Notes: generated from the letters alone by a model not told the origin. DNA of 31,895 bases from Parachlorella kessleri (GCA_001598975.1 BBXU01002173.1:1-31895); one strand, 5' to 3'. Counted from the stretch's first letter, positions 8,680-19,738 are shown. Program-made: numbers and translations.

Positions 8680-11600
8680 ATGTTCACCACTGCTGGCAGC
8701 CTACTGCTGCTGCTGTGCTGGAGCGTTGCTGCACAGCCAACCCCAACTGAGAATGGCCAGGGAGGCGTGGAAGGCTTTGTCACAGTGCGAGATGGGCATT
8801 TCGAGCTGCAAGGCAAGCCCTGGTTTATCGCTGGAACCAACATATACTACCTGCCAGACAAAGCAGGCATGAACAGCTCGCGGCAGGCGGTCCTGGACAG
8901 CTTGCAGCAGGCCGCTGGGCTAGGGCTCAATGTGGTGAGGACGGCAGCCAGCTCGGATGGGCCACAATCCTACTGGCCCAGCATGCAGCCACAGCCGGGC
9001 GTGGTTGATGAACAGGTAAGCTGACGGGTTGGAAGCGTTGATGCACACAGGGGCAGCACCTAGACAGGTGGTGGTGCATGCCATTCAGTGCAGTGCATGT
9101 GCATAAGGGCGCTAAGCAGGCAGCTCACTGTACTAGCACTGACACAGTCTGTCCCAAGCAAGCACATGTTCCGCCGGCTCCCTCTGCCGCAGGTGCTCAA
9201 AGATGGGCTGGACTTCGTTGTTGACGCCGCCTGCCGCCGTGGGCTGCGCCTGCTGCTCATGCTGACAAACCAGTGGGCAGCGGGGGGCGGCATGCAGCAG
9301 TATGTCAAGTGGGCGGGTGGTGGTGAGCAACCATGGCCTGCCTTCAAATGCCTGCTATGGGCTGCATGGTGTGCATGTCGTCCTGCATGCCAGTCCGGGT
9401 CGTTCCAAGTGCATGAGATATTTAGGGTTCACGTGTGGGCTTCAGGTTATGTAACTTTCTCCCTCTGCTGCTCCCCAGGCACGCTGACCGACTTCTACAC
9501 CAGCCCACAGATCAAGTCCTGGTACAAGGCGTACGTCAAGGCGGTGCTCACCCGCAGGAATAGCATCACCGGCAGGCTGTACAGCGAGGACCCATGCATC
9601 CTCGGGTGAGGTCCACCTAGATCATTCTCTGTGCAAGGACAGGAGACATGAAAGTGGGATAGTGATACAGCCTGGAGATAGAGGCTTCTGGCTTGGCATA
9701 GCGTGCTGAGCAAGGCCTCCCTGGGGTGGGTATCCCTCCACCACACTTTTTGCATGCCATTGGGCATGGCATGCATCCTACTCCCTTCCCAGGGAGAGTG
9801 AAAATGGCAGATGCACGGACACAGCGCTGTTATGGTTGGCTGCAAGTGCTATTCCTCTCCCCCTTGCGGATGAGCCGGGTGCCTGCCTGCCAGCCTTAAT
9901 GATGTTTGCCCCTGTCTGGTGGGCGCAGGTATGACCTGGCCAATGAGCCCTTCAACCGCGGAGATGACAGTGGCGATGTGCTCCAGGTGCGACGAGGGTT
10001 TATAACCACTCTAGGGTCTATGTTGGGCTCCCCAGCCCCACTGCTTGTAAAGCTGCAAGGACTGCCCCATTCTCTGGGTACATGAGCCTAGGTTCGTGCA
10101 CTCGTGAAGTGCAGGAACATGTGCAGGCCAGCTAGCCTGCCTTCTGCGGTGGCCTGTGTGGAGGCCTCCAAATGGACCAAAGAGCTTGCCTGGTTCTGGC
10201 TGCAGGCTTGGGTGGAGGAGATGTCGGGCTACATCAAGTCCCTGGACAGGAACCACCTGCTTACCACCGGCCAGATTGGGTACTTTGGCAAGTCCACCCC
10301 GCAGTACTGGCAGGTCAGGGGTGGTGGTGGTGGTAGTGCTTGATAAGAAATGCGGCGTGTCGGGTGGTGTGCGCGTGTGTGCGGGGTGTGTGGGAGAGTT
10401 GGGGGCCTTGGGGGCTACCGCATGCTGCTGCAAGTGCCAGAAGATGCCTGAGCTGCACACAGGTGGTGCTTAGGGCTACCTGTGCCTGAATGGAGCATCG
10501 CAGCCCTGTTGTGGGGCTACTGTGTGCCTTCGCTGCCTTACACCTGGGGGTAAGCGTGGCTGAAGGCGTCCCTCCTGGCTGAAGCTATTTCTAATGGCCG
10601 CTTTTTCCTGCAGGATAACCCTCCCATTGACAATGCCTGGAGCAACCTGCACCAAGGCGTGGCCCTGCCTTACAATGCTGTCTGCGAAGGAACCGACTTT
10701 GTGCGCAACCACTCCCCGCCTGGCATCGACTTTGCCACGCTGCACATCTGGTAGGCAGCCCTCCAACTGGCCATCGTGCTTAGCAGTGCGGACAGACAAT
10801 GGGTGTCTGGGAACTTGCTGAGCTGGTTGCAAGGCAGGTGTGGGGGTTCGGGATGGGGTTTGCCTGCAGTGCTCCTGGTCAACGCCCTAACTGCATGTCT
10901 TCTATAGCTCTCCGCACCCCTGCGACGTGGTAGGTTGGTGTTAGTGCTAACATTGCCTCATCCTCGCATGCTATTGCTGGCTTACACGTCAAACAAAGGC
11001 CTCCCTCCTTCGTGCAGCGACCACATGCCCTCACCTGTGTCTTGTTGCTGTTGCCGACCCTGGCAAACCGCTGTGCATGTGCAGGCCCGACGCGGGCTGG
11101 GCCTGCAGCGAGTCGTGCAAGCTGGAGGCCAGCCGCTCCTACATCCGCGCCCGCCTGGACGCGTCAGCCGCCACCTTCAAGAAGCCGGTTGTGGTGGAGG
11201 AGTTTGGGAAGCTGCGCCCGGCTGCTGTGCGCAATGCTTTCTACGCCATGGTCTATGATGAGCTCAAGGCTGCCAGGGACAAGGGCCAGCCGGTGGGCGG
11301 CAGCCTGTTCTGGATGCTGGCAGGTAGGGTAGGTGTTCGGGTGGTGGTGGTGGTGGTGGTGGTGTGACAGTAGCTGCCCAGCTGCGAAGCCAAATGCTGT
11401 GACGCCCCTGTTACTTCTATACTGGTGGCCGGTTGGCTGGGCTTCCATGTCGACAGCGGGGGCATGAGATGCACACTGCAGCATGCGAGGCCAAGGTCTC
11501 TGTACCCTACAGAAAGCCAGTAGTGCCAAGTGCATTGACGGCACAATTTACACCCCATCAATTGTTGTTGATGTGATGGCCACAGATTCCAGCTATGCTG

Positions 11601-12111
11601 ACTACGATGGCAGCACCGTCTACACTACTCTGCAAGCGTACGAGCAGCAGCCCTCTGTGCCATATGTTGTGGAGCCGCCCACCAACGAGAGTGCAGCCAA
11701 GGACGCAGCGTTTTTCAAGTGTGCTCTCGGCCACACGGCTTTGCTGCTTGGCATGCTTGCTATCCAGACTAACACCTGCACCCTGCCTGCCAACACAACA
11801 ACTCCAATAGTAGCTGGTGATTGGGCGCATGAGAATGCCAGCGGTGGAGGTTGGCAGCAACGCCCGCCATGGTCATGTCCCACCACGGCCTATAGCTCTA
11901 TGACTAGCAGTGGTTCTTGAGAGCCTGGCCTAATCTGATGTACCCTCCCACCTCTGTCTGCAGGTTTCTGAACTACGAGGCCTTCATGCGCTGCCTGGGC
12001 AGGTATGCCAATGGCAGCAGCAGCTGGAACAGCGGGTGGGAGGACACGCTGGCCCTTATCAAGGCCAATGCACAGGAGATGGCGGCCTCACGGTCGACCA
12101 AGGGGCCGTGA
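8680..12111 (+). CDS. secreted endo-beta-1,4-mannanase (GH5_7-like), copy 1
   Basis: Nine exons: 8680-9015, 9193-9322, 9479-9605, 9929-9986, 10206-10313, 10614-10750, 11085-11323, 11586-11718, 11964-12111; 471 residues. An N-terminal signal peptide (MFTTAGSLLLLLCWSVAA) directs it out of the cell. The GH5 barrel starts at FELQGKPWFIAGTNIYYL and continues GLNVVRT, LRLLLMLTNQW, YDLANEP (acid/base Glu about 204), GIDFATLHIW, VVVEEFGK (nucleophile Glu about 338) and GSLFWMLAG...YADYDGSTVY. This order is that of plant/fungal family GH5 subfamily 7 mannanases, which cut beta-1,4-mannan. About 75 residues follow the usual GH5 end, including a Cys and a GRYANGSSSWNSGWED block shared with copy 2. Sequons NSS and NGS may be glycosylated. 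All splice sites are GT-AG. TGTAA is at 12515-12519. Plausible role: remodelling the alga's own mannan wall or scavenging mannan. Confidence 0.93.
11339..11364 (+). repeat. GTG trinucleotide microsatellite in intron
   Basis: About eight GTG units lie in intron 7 of mannanase 1; a shorter GGT run (10319-10334) follows the donor of intron 5. The matching introns of copy 2 lack the long run, so it arose after the duplication or was lost in copy 2. Confidence 0.8.
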
Positions 12112-13061
12112 GAGCGCCCAGGAAAGGGATGGGAGGAACATGTGGCCGCGTAAGTGAGGGCCAGATGTGGACAGCGAGTAGTGCCCCCTGCCGCCATGCG
12201 CAGACATACTTCTCCTGTGGTACCAGAGCTCTCGAGATACCCTCTTTTCTTCCTGTTTGCTGGTCAAACTGCCGCTCGGACCATGCACTGCATCCTGTTG
12301 ATATGCACTGTATATGGCTGATTGATCTTTGCATCTGTCGTGTGTGCTTGCAATTGTTTCATTGTCTGGTGTTTACCGGATTCTCCAAGTGACCTGTCGG
12401 CTACTTGGCATCCTCTGCTCTGCCTTCACCTGTTCACATATATATGTGCATGACGTCATGTCATTGGGTGCATGGACTGTTCTAAGATCTGCAGTTCCCG
12501 GCAACGGAGCTTTCTGTAATTGCTAACACTACCAGCACAGCTCCACATGGAGACAGCTCAACTTCAAATGTCCCTCAACTGGTATTGACAGGTTGAACAT
12601 AGGGGTCGAGTGACCACTTGCTGCTGCCCAGGAAGATATAGAACGATAGAACTGGCTGCGCTGTGCCTGAGATCGGTACCTGAGGCTTGCAAAAGCCATG
12701 GTATTGCACAGTCAACTTAGGCCGGAATCCCTTGGTATCAGATACCTTGGACTCCTGGCTTGATGGAGCGGCTGACAGCCCGACACTGTATTACGATCGT
12801 GTGATGACCCAATAGATGTACAGATCATGATATCCCCAAAGGTTCTGGCTTCACGAGGCACATTCCAGAAGATGTGAGAGGACGGGCTGGGCAAGCACAC
12901 TTGCCCAGCCTGGCAGGGGGCGATCCTAGACAGTACTGCATGCAGATGATGTCTTATCTGCCAGTGGGTACACCCATGGGCACACCTGTCGATCTATGGT
13001 ATTGCATTGACGTCTTGTAGGTGAAGCGACGCCCCACACTCAATTCACCAGGCCTGGCGTT
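12112..13061. other. intergenic between the mannanase copies
   Basis: The left part is the 3' flank of copy 1 and resembles the 3' flank of copy 2: a shared GCGCCCAGG...GGG.TGGGA right after the stop, tgtgtgcttgcaattgt at 12341-12357, and ACTTGGCATCCTCTG further on. TGTAA is at 12515-12519. The right part is the upstream region of copy 2, with TGACGTC at 13008-13014. No coding region recognised. Confidence 0.55.
12435..12460. repeat. two abutting perfect palindromes
   Basis: CACATATATATGTG (12435-12448, 14 bases) is followed at once by CATGACGTCATG (12449-12460, 12 bases), each a perfect palindrome. The second contains TGACGTCA, the consensus CRE/bZIP site. It lies about 330 bases after the copy 1 stop and 600 bases before the copy 2 start. 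Confidence 0.75.
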
Positions 13062-16000
13062 ATGTTGTGGTTATGCATATGCATGTTGTGGTGGCTGGTA
13101 AACTTGGCAGCTGTGCATGCAGCACAGCCGGCACCGGGTGAGGAAGGCGGCGTACAGGGCTTCGTTACTGTGCGCAATGGGCAGTTCGAACTGCAAGGCA
13201 AGCCCTGGCATATCGCTGGGACCAACATATACTACCTGGCGGATAGGGCAGGCATGAACAGCTCGCGGCAGGCGGTACTAGACAGTTTGCAGCAGGCAGC
13301 TGGGCTTGGGCTGAATGTGGTGAGAACTTCAGCTCACTCTGATGGGCCACAGTCCTACTGGCCTAGCATGCAGCCAAAGCCAGGCGTCATTGATGAACAG
13401 GTGAGCTGCATGCTGCAGTGCTGCAGCAAGTCACGGCAGTCCTGCATGCATGTGCCTGCTTAGGATGATCCTGCCTGCAGGCGCCTGCCCTTTGCGGTCT
13501 TCCTAGAAGTAGGCAGTGCCTGAGCACTCCCACCAGCTAGTGAATGAGAGGCATTTGCGAGCCTGCACGACTTCCCGCAGGTGTTCCATGTTGGGCTGGA
13601 TTTTGTGGTAGATGCCGCCTGCCGCAATGGGCTGCGCCTGCTCCTTATGCTGACTAATCAGTGGACAGCAGGGGGCGGCATGCAGCAGTATGTCAAGTGG
13701 GCGGGTGGTGGTAAGCCCTTGTCGCTCTTCCCCTGCCTGCCCTGACCCTTCAACATCATGGGATATGTGCATGCTCCCGGCGAACCCATCATTATGCCGC
13801 CTTTTGCAACATATGCCAGGGTTTTGGGAAGCCACGGGAGGCATGCTGCAGCTTCTGCCTTGAGGCATGTGTGGCCTGCTTGCAGCCAGTTCGCTTGCTA
13901 TTTGTGTGGTGTGCCGCCTCCAAAGCATGCCAAGATCCCTGCCCCCCATGCCCCTTGATAAATCTCAAGTACGATACACCTAAATTGTTGCTATTCCAGG
14001 GACGCTGAACGACTTCTATACCAGCTCACAGATCAAGTCCTGGTACAAGGCGTACGTCAAGGCGGTGCTCACCCGCAGGAACAGCATCACGGGCAGGCTG
14101 TACAGCGAGGACCCATGCATCCTTGGGTGGGGTCGAGTGCCTCGCTCAAGCGCTAGCCAGCGATCCACGCGCAGCAACAGCGCTACGAGCACACCCCCAC
14201 TTCCTATCACCATATATGTATATACCCGCACCACCCATGCCCCCACATTCTGCGTGTGCCTCCAAAGTACACTCATGCAGAATGGAATACTCAGCAACCC
14301 AATGACAACTGATGAGCGCAGGTACGACCTTGCCAACGAGCCCATCAACCGTGGCGACGACACTGCCGACGTTTTTCAGGTTTGGGCAACTGCATGCACA
14401 CGCCTCGCTCACTGCTTGTATGATGCCGGTGTAGCGCAGCAATGTAATTGGGCTACATTTGCTGGCCAATCATAAAGGGGGTAGGGTGCAAGCTAACCCA
14501 GATGATTGGTTGCTGGCATAGGCCTGGGTGGAGGAGATGTCATCATACATCAAGTCCCTTGACAAGAACCACCTGCTCACCACCGGCCAGCACGGACTGT
14601 TTGGCAAGTCCACCCCGCAGTACTGGCAGGTCAGGGGGGGTAGTGCGGAACACCTTCCCACGCTGCTGCGCTTGACAGTAACGGTGCTGCTGCACGTCAG
14701 CAGGAGGGACATGGGCTGTGGTGCCAGTGCACTGTTGTTGGAACCAATAGAACACACTTGGTGCTTTCTGGGGGTGTTGCTGGCAGCACAACCTTCCTAG
14801 GGCTGGATGGTTAGTTTTCCTAAAGTCCCACCTCTGCCTGCAGGACAATCCGCCCATCGACAATGCCTGGAGCAGCCGGCACCAGGGAGTGGCCCTGCCA
14901 TACAACGCAGTCTGCGAAGGGACCGACTTTGTGCGCAACCACTCCCCGCCAGGCATTGATTTTGCTGTGCTGCACATCTGGTGAGCCTCCCTGCCGTTCT
15001 GCTTGTACGCCAGAGCAGTCCGGATCCGGAGCAAATTTGGTGGCCGCTCTAGCGATCAAGATCTTGTCTGACAGTGGTGCCATGCTCTTCTCCACGCAGC
15101 ACTAGTGACCCCTCAGACAACGCCAACGGACCATCACTGCTCCTGGGCTATCCTGCAGACATCTTGCACCTGCCTTGCCCTGTGTCCTAAGCTTGTGCCC
15201 TTTCTCTCCTTGCGGATGGTCCGCTGCTGTATCATGCCAAAGCTTGGGCAGGTCATACCTGCGGCTGCTGCAGGTGAGACGTAGGTGTGGCCTTGCAGCA
15301 AGCCTGTGTTCCCAGTTACTGGGGACCTGCTATAACATTCTGGTGTCGCTACACCAATCGTAGCCAGCCCCCAAGTGTTGCTGCAGGCCCGACGCAGGGT
15401 GGGCCTGCAGCGAGTCGTGCAAGCTGGAGGCCAGCCGCTCCTACATCCGCGCCCGACTGGACGCGTCGACCACCACCTTCAAGAAGCCGGTTGTGGTGGA
15501 GGAGTTTGGGAAGCTCCGCCCGGCTGCTGTGCGCAACGCCTTCTACGCCATGGTCTATGACGAGCTCAAGGCTGCCAGGGACAAGGGCCAGCCGGTGGGC
15601 GGCAGCCTGTTCTGGATGCTGGCAGGTAGGGTGGCCGGGCGGACGGAAGGTCAGGCGGTAGGATACCTGCTTGGTGCGGCTGCAGCCTCACCCCCCAATT
15701 TGTCAGCAGGGAAGCTGCCCAGCGCCTCAGTTTGTGCTCATTACTGGATTACTGGGTGCAATGGAGTTCTGGGAATGTGCGCCACGTTCACTATCCCGCC
15801 ACTGCATGGATGTGCTGGTAAAGGCGTGTATGCGGCACGGCCTCCTCACGTGCAACACCATGCATGGGCAGGGGCAGGAGGGGTTGCTCTGTTCGCAGCC
15901 ATCCAGCGATGCAGCGCCAGCTGGTGAGGAGGTCGTAGACCACCGGTGCAAATGTGCTGGCTGCAGACTCGAGCTATGCGGACTTTGATGGCACCACTGT

Positions 16001-16480
16001 CTATACCACCCGCCAGGCTTACGAGCAGCAGCCCTCTGTGCCATACGTTGTGGAGCCGCCCACCAAGGAGACTGCAGCCAAGACGGCGGAGTTTGTCAGG
16101 TGTGCTGTGCAGCATGGTCGTGCATGGAAGAGACTGCCTCCCGCTGGTGCATGTTGCGCCCCGTTCTGCATCACCTGAAAGCTGCCTGCCTTGCTGCCAA
16201 GATTGCCACAGAGTCAGTGTTTGAGGGTGACGCCCTCGCCTCCTGATCCTCACCTTCCTATGAGGTGAGTATGGAAGACTCCCCGTCACAGTCATAAGTG
16301 CGTTCACGCCTTCTTGCCTTCCACCCATGCAGGTTCCTCAACTTTGAGGCCTATTTACAATGCCTGGGGAGGTATGCCAACGGCAGCAGCAGCTGGAACA
16401 GCGGGTGGGAGGACACGCTGGCCCTCATCAAGGGGAACGCACAGGAGATGGCCGCTTCCTGGTCGACCAAGGGGCCTTGA
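13062..16480 (+). CDS. secreted endo-beta-1,4-mannanase (GH5_7-like), copy 2
   Basis: Nine exons: 13062-13400, 13581-13710, 14000-14126, 14322-14379, 14522-14629, 14844-14980, 15387-15625, 15967-16099, 16333-16480; 472 residues. Every exon has the same length and phase as in copy 1, except that exon 1 is one codon longer. The signal peptide differs entirely (MLWLCICMLWWLVNLAAVHA), while the mature enzyme is closely similar from GFVTVR onward. Catalytic Glu lie in YDLANEP (about 205) and VVVEEFGK (about 339). Intron 3 has a weak donor (GTGGGG), intron 4 has GTTTGG, and intron 4 ends CATAG rather than GCAG; all give perfect frame. Introns are largely unalignable by eye with those of copy 1. The gene is convergent with the GH128 gene. 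Function is as for copy 1; the different leader and 5' flank hint at different targeting or expression. Confidence 0.93.
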
Positions 16481-17327
16481 GCGCGCCCAGGGGAGGGTTG
16501 GGAACCCTATAGGGAACCCTTTAACCATACACCCTAAACTAATATTTTGCAACCTGTGTGCTTGCAATCGTCCCTTGTCCTGGAAGTGCTTCTTGCCACA
16601 CAACGCTCACCATCCATTGCATCCTAGCTTATGATAAGTCTACACTCTGTGTGCCTGCAATTGTCCGCGATCTGTATGCATGCAATGAAAGTCTGCAACC
16701 TGTGTGCCTGCAATTGTCCGCAATCTGTTGCATTGAAAACCTGCAATCTGTGTGCCTGCAATTGTCCACAAACTGTATGCTTGCAGTGGCTACACTTTGC
16801 AGTCTGTCCGACTGCCACTTGGCATCCTCTGCGCTGTTGCTTGTTCAGTAGCTTCACTCCCCAGTGTCTAAGCATGTGCCAGGCTGTGTGCTACTGGTGT
16901 TCATCCTGCCTGCAAAAGGGCACGCCTGCCCAACAGTGCTGTATGATCCCCCTGGAGCCCTGGGAGGTGCCTGGCAGCCAGGGCCACATTGTTTTTATAC
17001 CACAGGTCACATGCTCATGTGCGAGGCTACAGATTGGCAGAGTCCCACTTGGCAGCCGCATAGAGCTCTGGCTGCCAGCTCAGCACGCGAGGAAAGTGGG
17101 GGTGTACTCAGGACTCTGACACGGTGTTACGCTATGAACAGGATGGGGGTACACCAAGTCCTGCGTGTACCTGTCCTTGAAAGGAGGTCCACCAAAGCCT
17201 CGTCCAAAGTCGGCTTAAGCTCTTGGTAGACTGCTGACAACCATTACTGACAGACTACTAGCAAGGCAGGACGATTTCGAGGGGCTACGCCAAATGTCAC
17301 GGACACCTGCCCAGAATTCCCAAGGCA
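16481..17327. other. intergenic, convergent 3' ends of mannanase 2 and GH128 genes
   Basis: The left part is the copy 2 3' flank with the tandem repeat and an anchor (ACTTGGCATCCTCTG, about 16816-16830) shared with the copy 1 flank. The rest shows no gene, no clear TGTAA on the plus strand and no other structure I can support. Confidence 0.5.
16555..16767 (+). repeat. imperfect tandem repeat, four copies of a 19-base core
   Basis: The core TGTGTGCCTGCAATTGTCC occurs at 16648-16666, 16701-16719 and 16749-16767, and a variant with two changes at 16555-16573. Spacings are 93, 53 and 48 bases, with related ctgcaatctgt words between. It lies in the 3' flank of mannanase 2. Copy 1 has one related core at 12341-12357. 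The repeat translates as a spurious Cys/Asn-rich open frame. Confidence 0.85.
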
Positions 17328-19568
17328 TCACTTCTGCACTGAGTTAGCGCTCCTATCCCAGAAGCCACACCGCTCACCACAGTAGCGCTGCTGGCGGCCG
17401 CTGAGCCCAGCCAACCCCTGCTGCCCATGCTCTACTGCCGCTATGCACTCGCTGCAAACCTCAGACCAGGTCAGCTGTCTAGGCAACTGAGAGCCTACAT
17501 GGACTAGCTGGCTGCTGCTTCGCTCACCTCTCTCGTGCTGTTTCTGGTGTCGCCGCCCGCTTAGCGTGCTTGTCACCACACATATCATACGCCAGGCTGA
17601 ACCAGCTGCCTTAACAAACGCCGAGCGCAGGTAGTGGGGCAGCGGCCATGCCAGCTTTGTAGGCACGTTCTTGTGACGCGTGCCCGTGCTGTGCTGTGAA
17701 GGAGGAACGCAATCGAGGTACAACTCCCCCAGCGGTGTGAGCTGGTTGGTGGTCAGGTTTACTAATGAGTTTGAGGGACCTGCATGCACATCACATGCCC
17801 TGACTACCAGCGGCGGCCCCCTTCCCAGGCCATATGGTGCTGCATGTGTGCATCCGCGTCCAGCACCAGCCAGGCATTCAGAGACACCCACAGCGCCATG
17901 CCTGCTGGTGTGCAAGCGTGCTTACCAAGCCATGGAAAATGGCTGGTGTCCACCGCAAACCACGCAAATCTTTCAATATCGTCGTGGCTGTCCAGCAAAG
18001 ACAGGGTGTCACGCATGTAGCGCCAGGGAAGCACTGGGGAGCCAGTAGGGTTTGGGCAGGCAAACTCCGTCAGCCAAATTGGCAAGTTATACTTCCTGCA
18101 GTAGCCAGGCATGGCACAGTGCCTATGGAAAAACATGTTCGACACCCTGTTACACACTCTGGCAGCGAGGAGCTCCCTTTCCCCAATAAGCCATTGACCT
18201 GTGAGTGAGCACTGATGTGCAGGACAGTTTAACACATGGAACTCCTGTCTTCTATGAGTGGTTGCTGCCAGGTGTCCGTGACAGTAGCCTACCGCTGTCC
18301 ACATCTGTCAAAGGCAACCTGTGCTCAACCCACCTGCACTGGTCCAAGTATGAGGCCAGCCACTCCACGTTGCATGCATAGTAGTGCGTAGTAAGAAAAT
18401 CAACCCGGCAGCCTTTGCACCTGCAATTTGGGGCAAAGCAATGTTTGCTGCCGAGTTGTACCAAGCCTCCACCCCGACCAGACAGCTCCTAGCAGTTCCA
18501 GTGCGCAATCATGAGCGGCGGCAGGTGTGAAGGGACACAGGTAACAAAAGCGCAGTTGGTAATCTCTAGCACTGTCCATAGTTACATTCTGAGGGGGCGC
18601 AGCCTCACCAGAAGAAGAACTCGTCCCACCAGCGGAAGGGGTCTGGCACTGTGCAGTCCGCCCCACAGGGGCTGGCAGCGGGGGCCCCCAGCCGGAGCCC
18701 CAGCTTGTCTGCAACCGCTTCCAGGTAGGGCCACAGCTCCTACAGTTGACAGAAACTCGCGGATGAGACAGGCACACCATGGGCAGCAGCCACTAGTAAA
18801 CCCAGCAGGTGGGTTTTCTGAAGGCTGTTCCCCGGCACGAACCCCCCTCCGAGACCCTGTAGGTAAACAGGAGGAGGATGCTGTCCCTTGCATATAACAG
18901 ATACTCCCCTCAACATGAGCAGACGCAACACTGAGGACTTACAGCAGCCTCGCGGGGCATCAGGCCTGACTCGTGAATGTGGGTGGGCTCGTTGAAGCCC
19001 AGGAGATGCCGTGCCCCTGGCGGCAACTGGTCGGGGGTAAGCGCCTCCACGCCCCAGCGGCCCCACTGCATGTGCGCCAGGACTCTTACTGACGCACGGT
19101 CTCAAGAAGCAGGGGGAACAGCCCGGCATCGACTGTGCAGAAGGTTTCCTGCAGAGTCAGTCACCCGCGCTCGAGAGCTTCGCTGTGGGTGTCAGACCAC
19201 CTGCCTGCATGGGGACAAACTCTACATCCAACTCGCGGGAGGCGTTGGCTGCATCACTTCCTATCTTCCAGTCATAGTACCAGGAGAGCCCTTTCAGGGT
19301 GTGCATCTCTTGCTCGTTGAGCGACCAACCCACGCCTCTCTTCCTGAAGGAACAAGACAGAAGAAGCAGGTTGCAAACTGGGGTGTGAAGATGTAGAGTT
19401 GAGGACGTGATGGCACTGCTGAATGACTTACGCGCAGGATGCAGCTGACGGTTCATGTACAAGTGCTTGAGAGTGAGAGCCCCTGAAACTGTGCAAACCT
19501 TCCACTGGCGAGGGGCCACCTAGGTGCGACACTGACAGGGCCGCAAGGATCAGCAGGATGATAACCAT
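17328..19568 (-). CDS. secreted GH128 / Asl1-like glycoside hydrolase (probable beta-1,3-glucanase)
   Basis: Seven exons on the minus strand: 19432-19568, 19205-19343, 18943-19065, 18609-18739, 18334-18420, 17926-18095, 17328-17779; 412 residues as modelled. A leader MVIILLILAALSVSHL suggests secretion. The glycosyl-hydrolase catalytic-core signatures come in order: KRGVGWS, LSWYYDWKIG, EFVPMQWGRWG, HLLGFNEPTHIHESG (acid/base Glu about 118), AVADKLGLRLGAPAASP, FRWWDEFFFW, CRVDFLTTHYYAC, PIWLTEFACP (nucleophile Glu about 216), ERFAWFAVD and NQLTPLGELYL. Characterised GH128 enzymes cleave beta-1,3-glucan. Intron 2 requires a GC donor (CAG|GCAGGT) to give FVPMQWGRW in frame. The last exon runs about 130 residues past the catalytic domain with no family resemblance; a donor-like AG|GTGAGC near 17526-17533 suggests the true end may be spliced, so the C-terminus is uncertain. 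Confidence 0.85.
19066..19204 (-). other. GC-AG intron (GH128 intron 2)
   Basis: On the minus strand ATGCAG|GCAGGT opens at 19204 and ACATGCAG closes at 19066, phase 0. Using the nearby GT (GCAG|GTGGTC) shifts the frame and destroys the conserved WGRWG and GFNEP blocks. Confidence 0.8.
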
Positions 19569-19730
19569 AAGAAATGCTTTGTCTGGCTAGACTGCTTCTT
19601 GCAACGTTCTTCCATGCGTTCTTCAGACCACATGTCAAGACTAACCCTGCCACGCTGTCATGTCATCATTGAAGGGCGCCAGGGCGCCGAAGGGATTGGA
19701 CATGAGTAGGTGCGTTAGAGGAGCATCGAT

Positions 19731-19738
19731 TTATATAA
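19731..19738. promoter_or_regulatory. TATA-like box upstream of the GH128 gene
   Basis: TTATATAA (self-complementary) lies about 165 bases upstream of the GH128 start codon, with no other gene start nearby, so it probably serves this gene. Confidence 0.45.

Noticed and set aside
14543..15034. Long minus-strand open frames across the mannanase exons
   Set aside because: They are antisense shadows of GC-rich coding exons, and the same shadows occur over both copies.
16631..17119. Cys/Asn-rich open frame with repeated CNLCACNCPQ-like words
   Set aside because: This is translation of the tandem repeat downstream of mannanase 2, with no start, splice or homology support.
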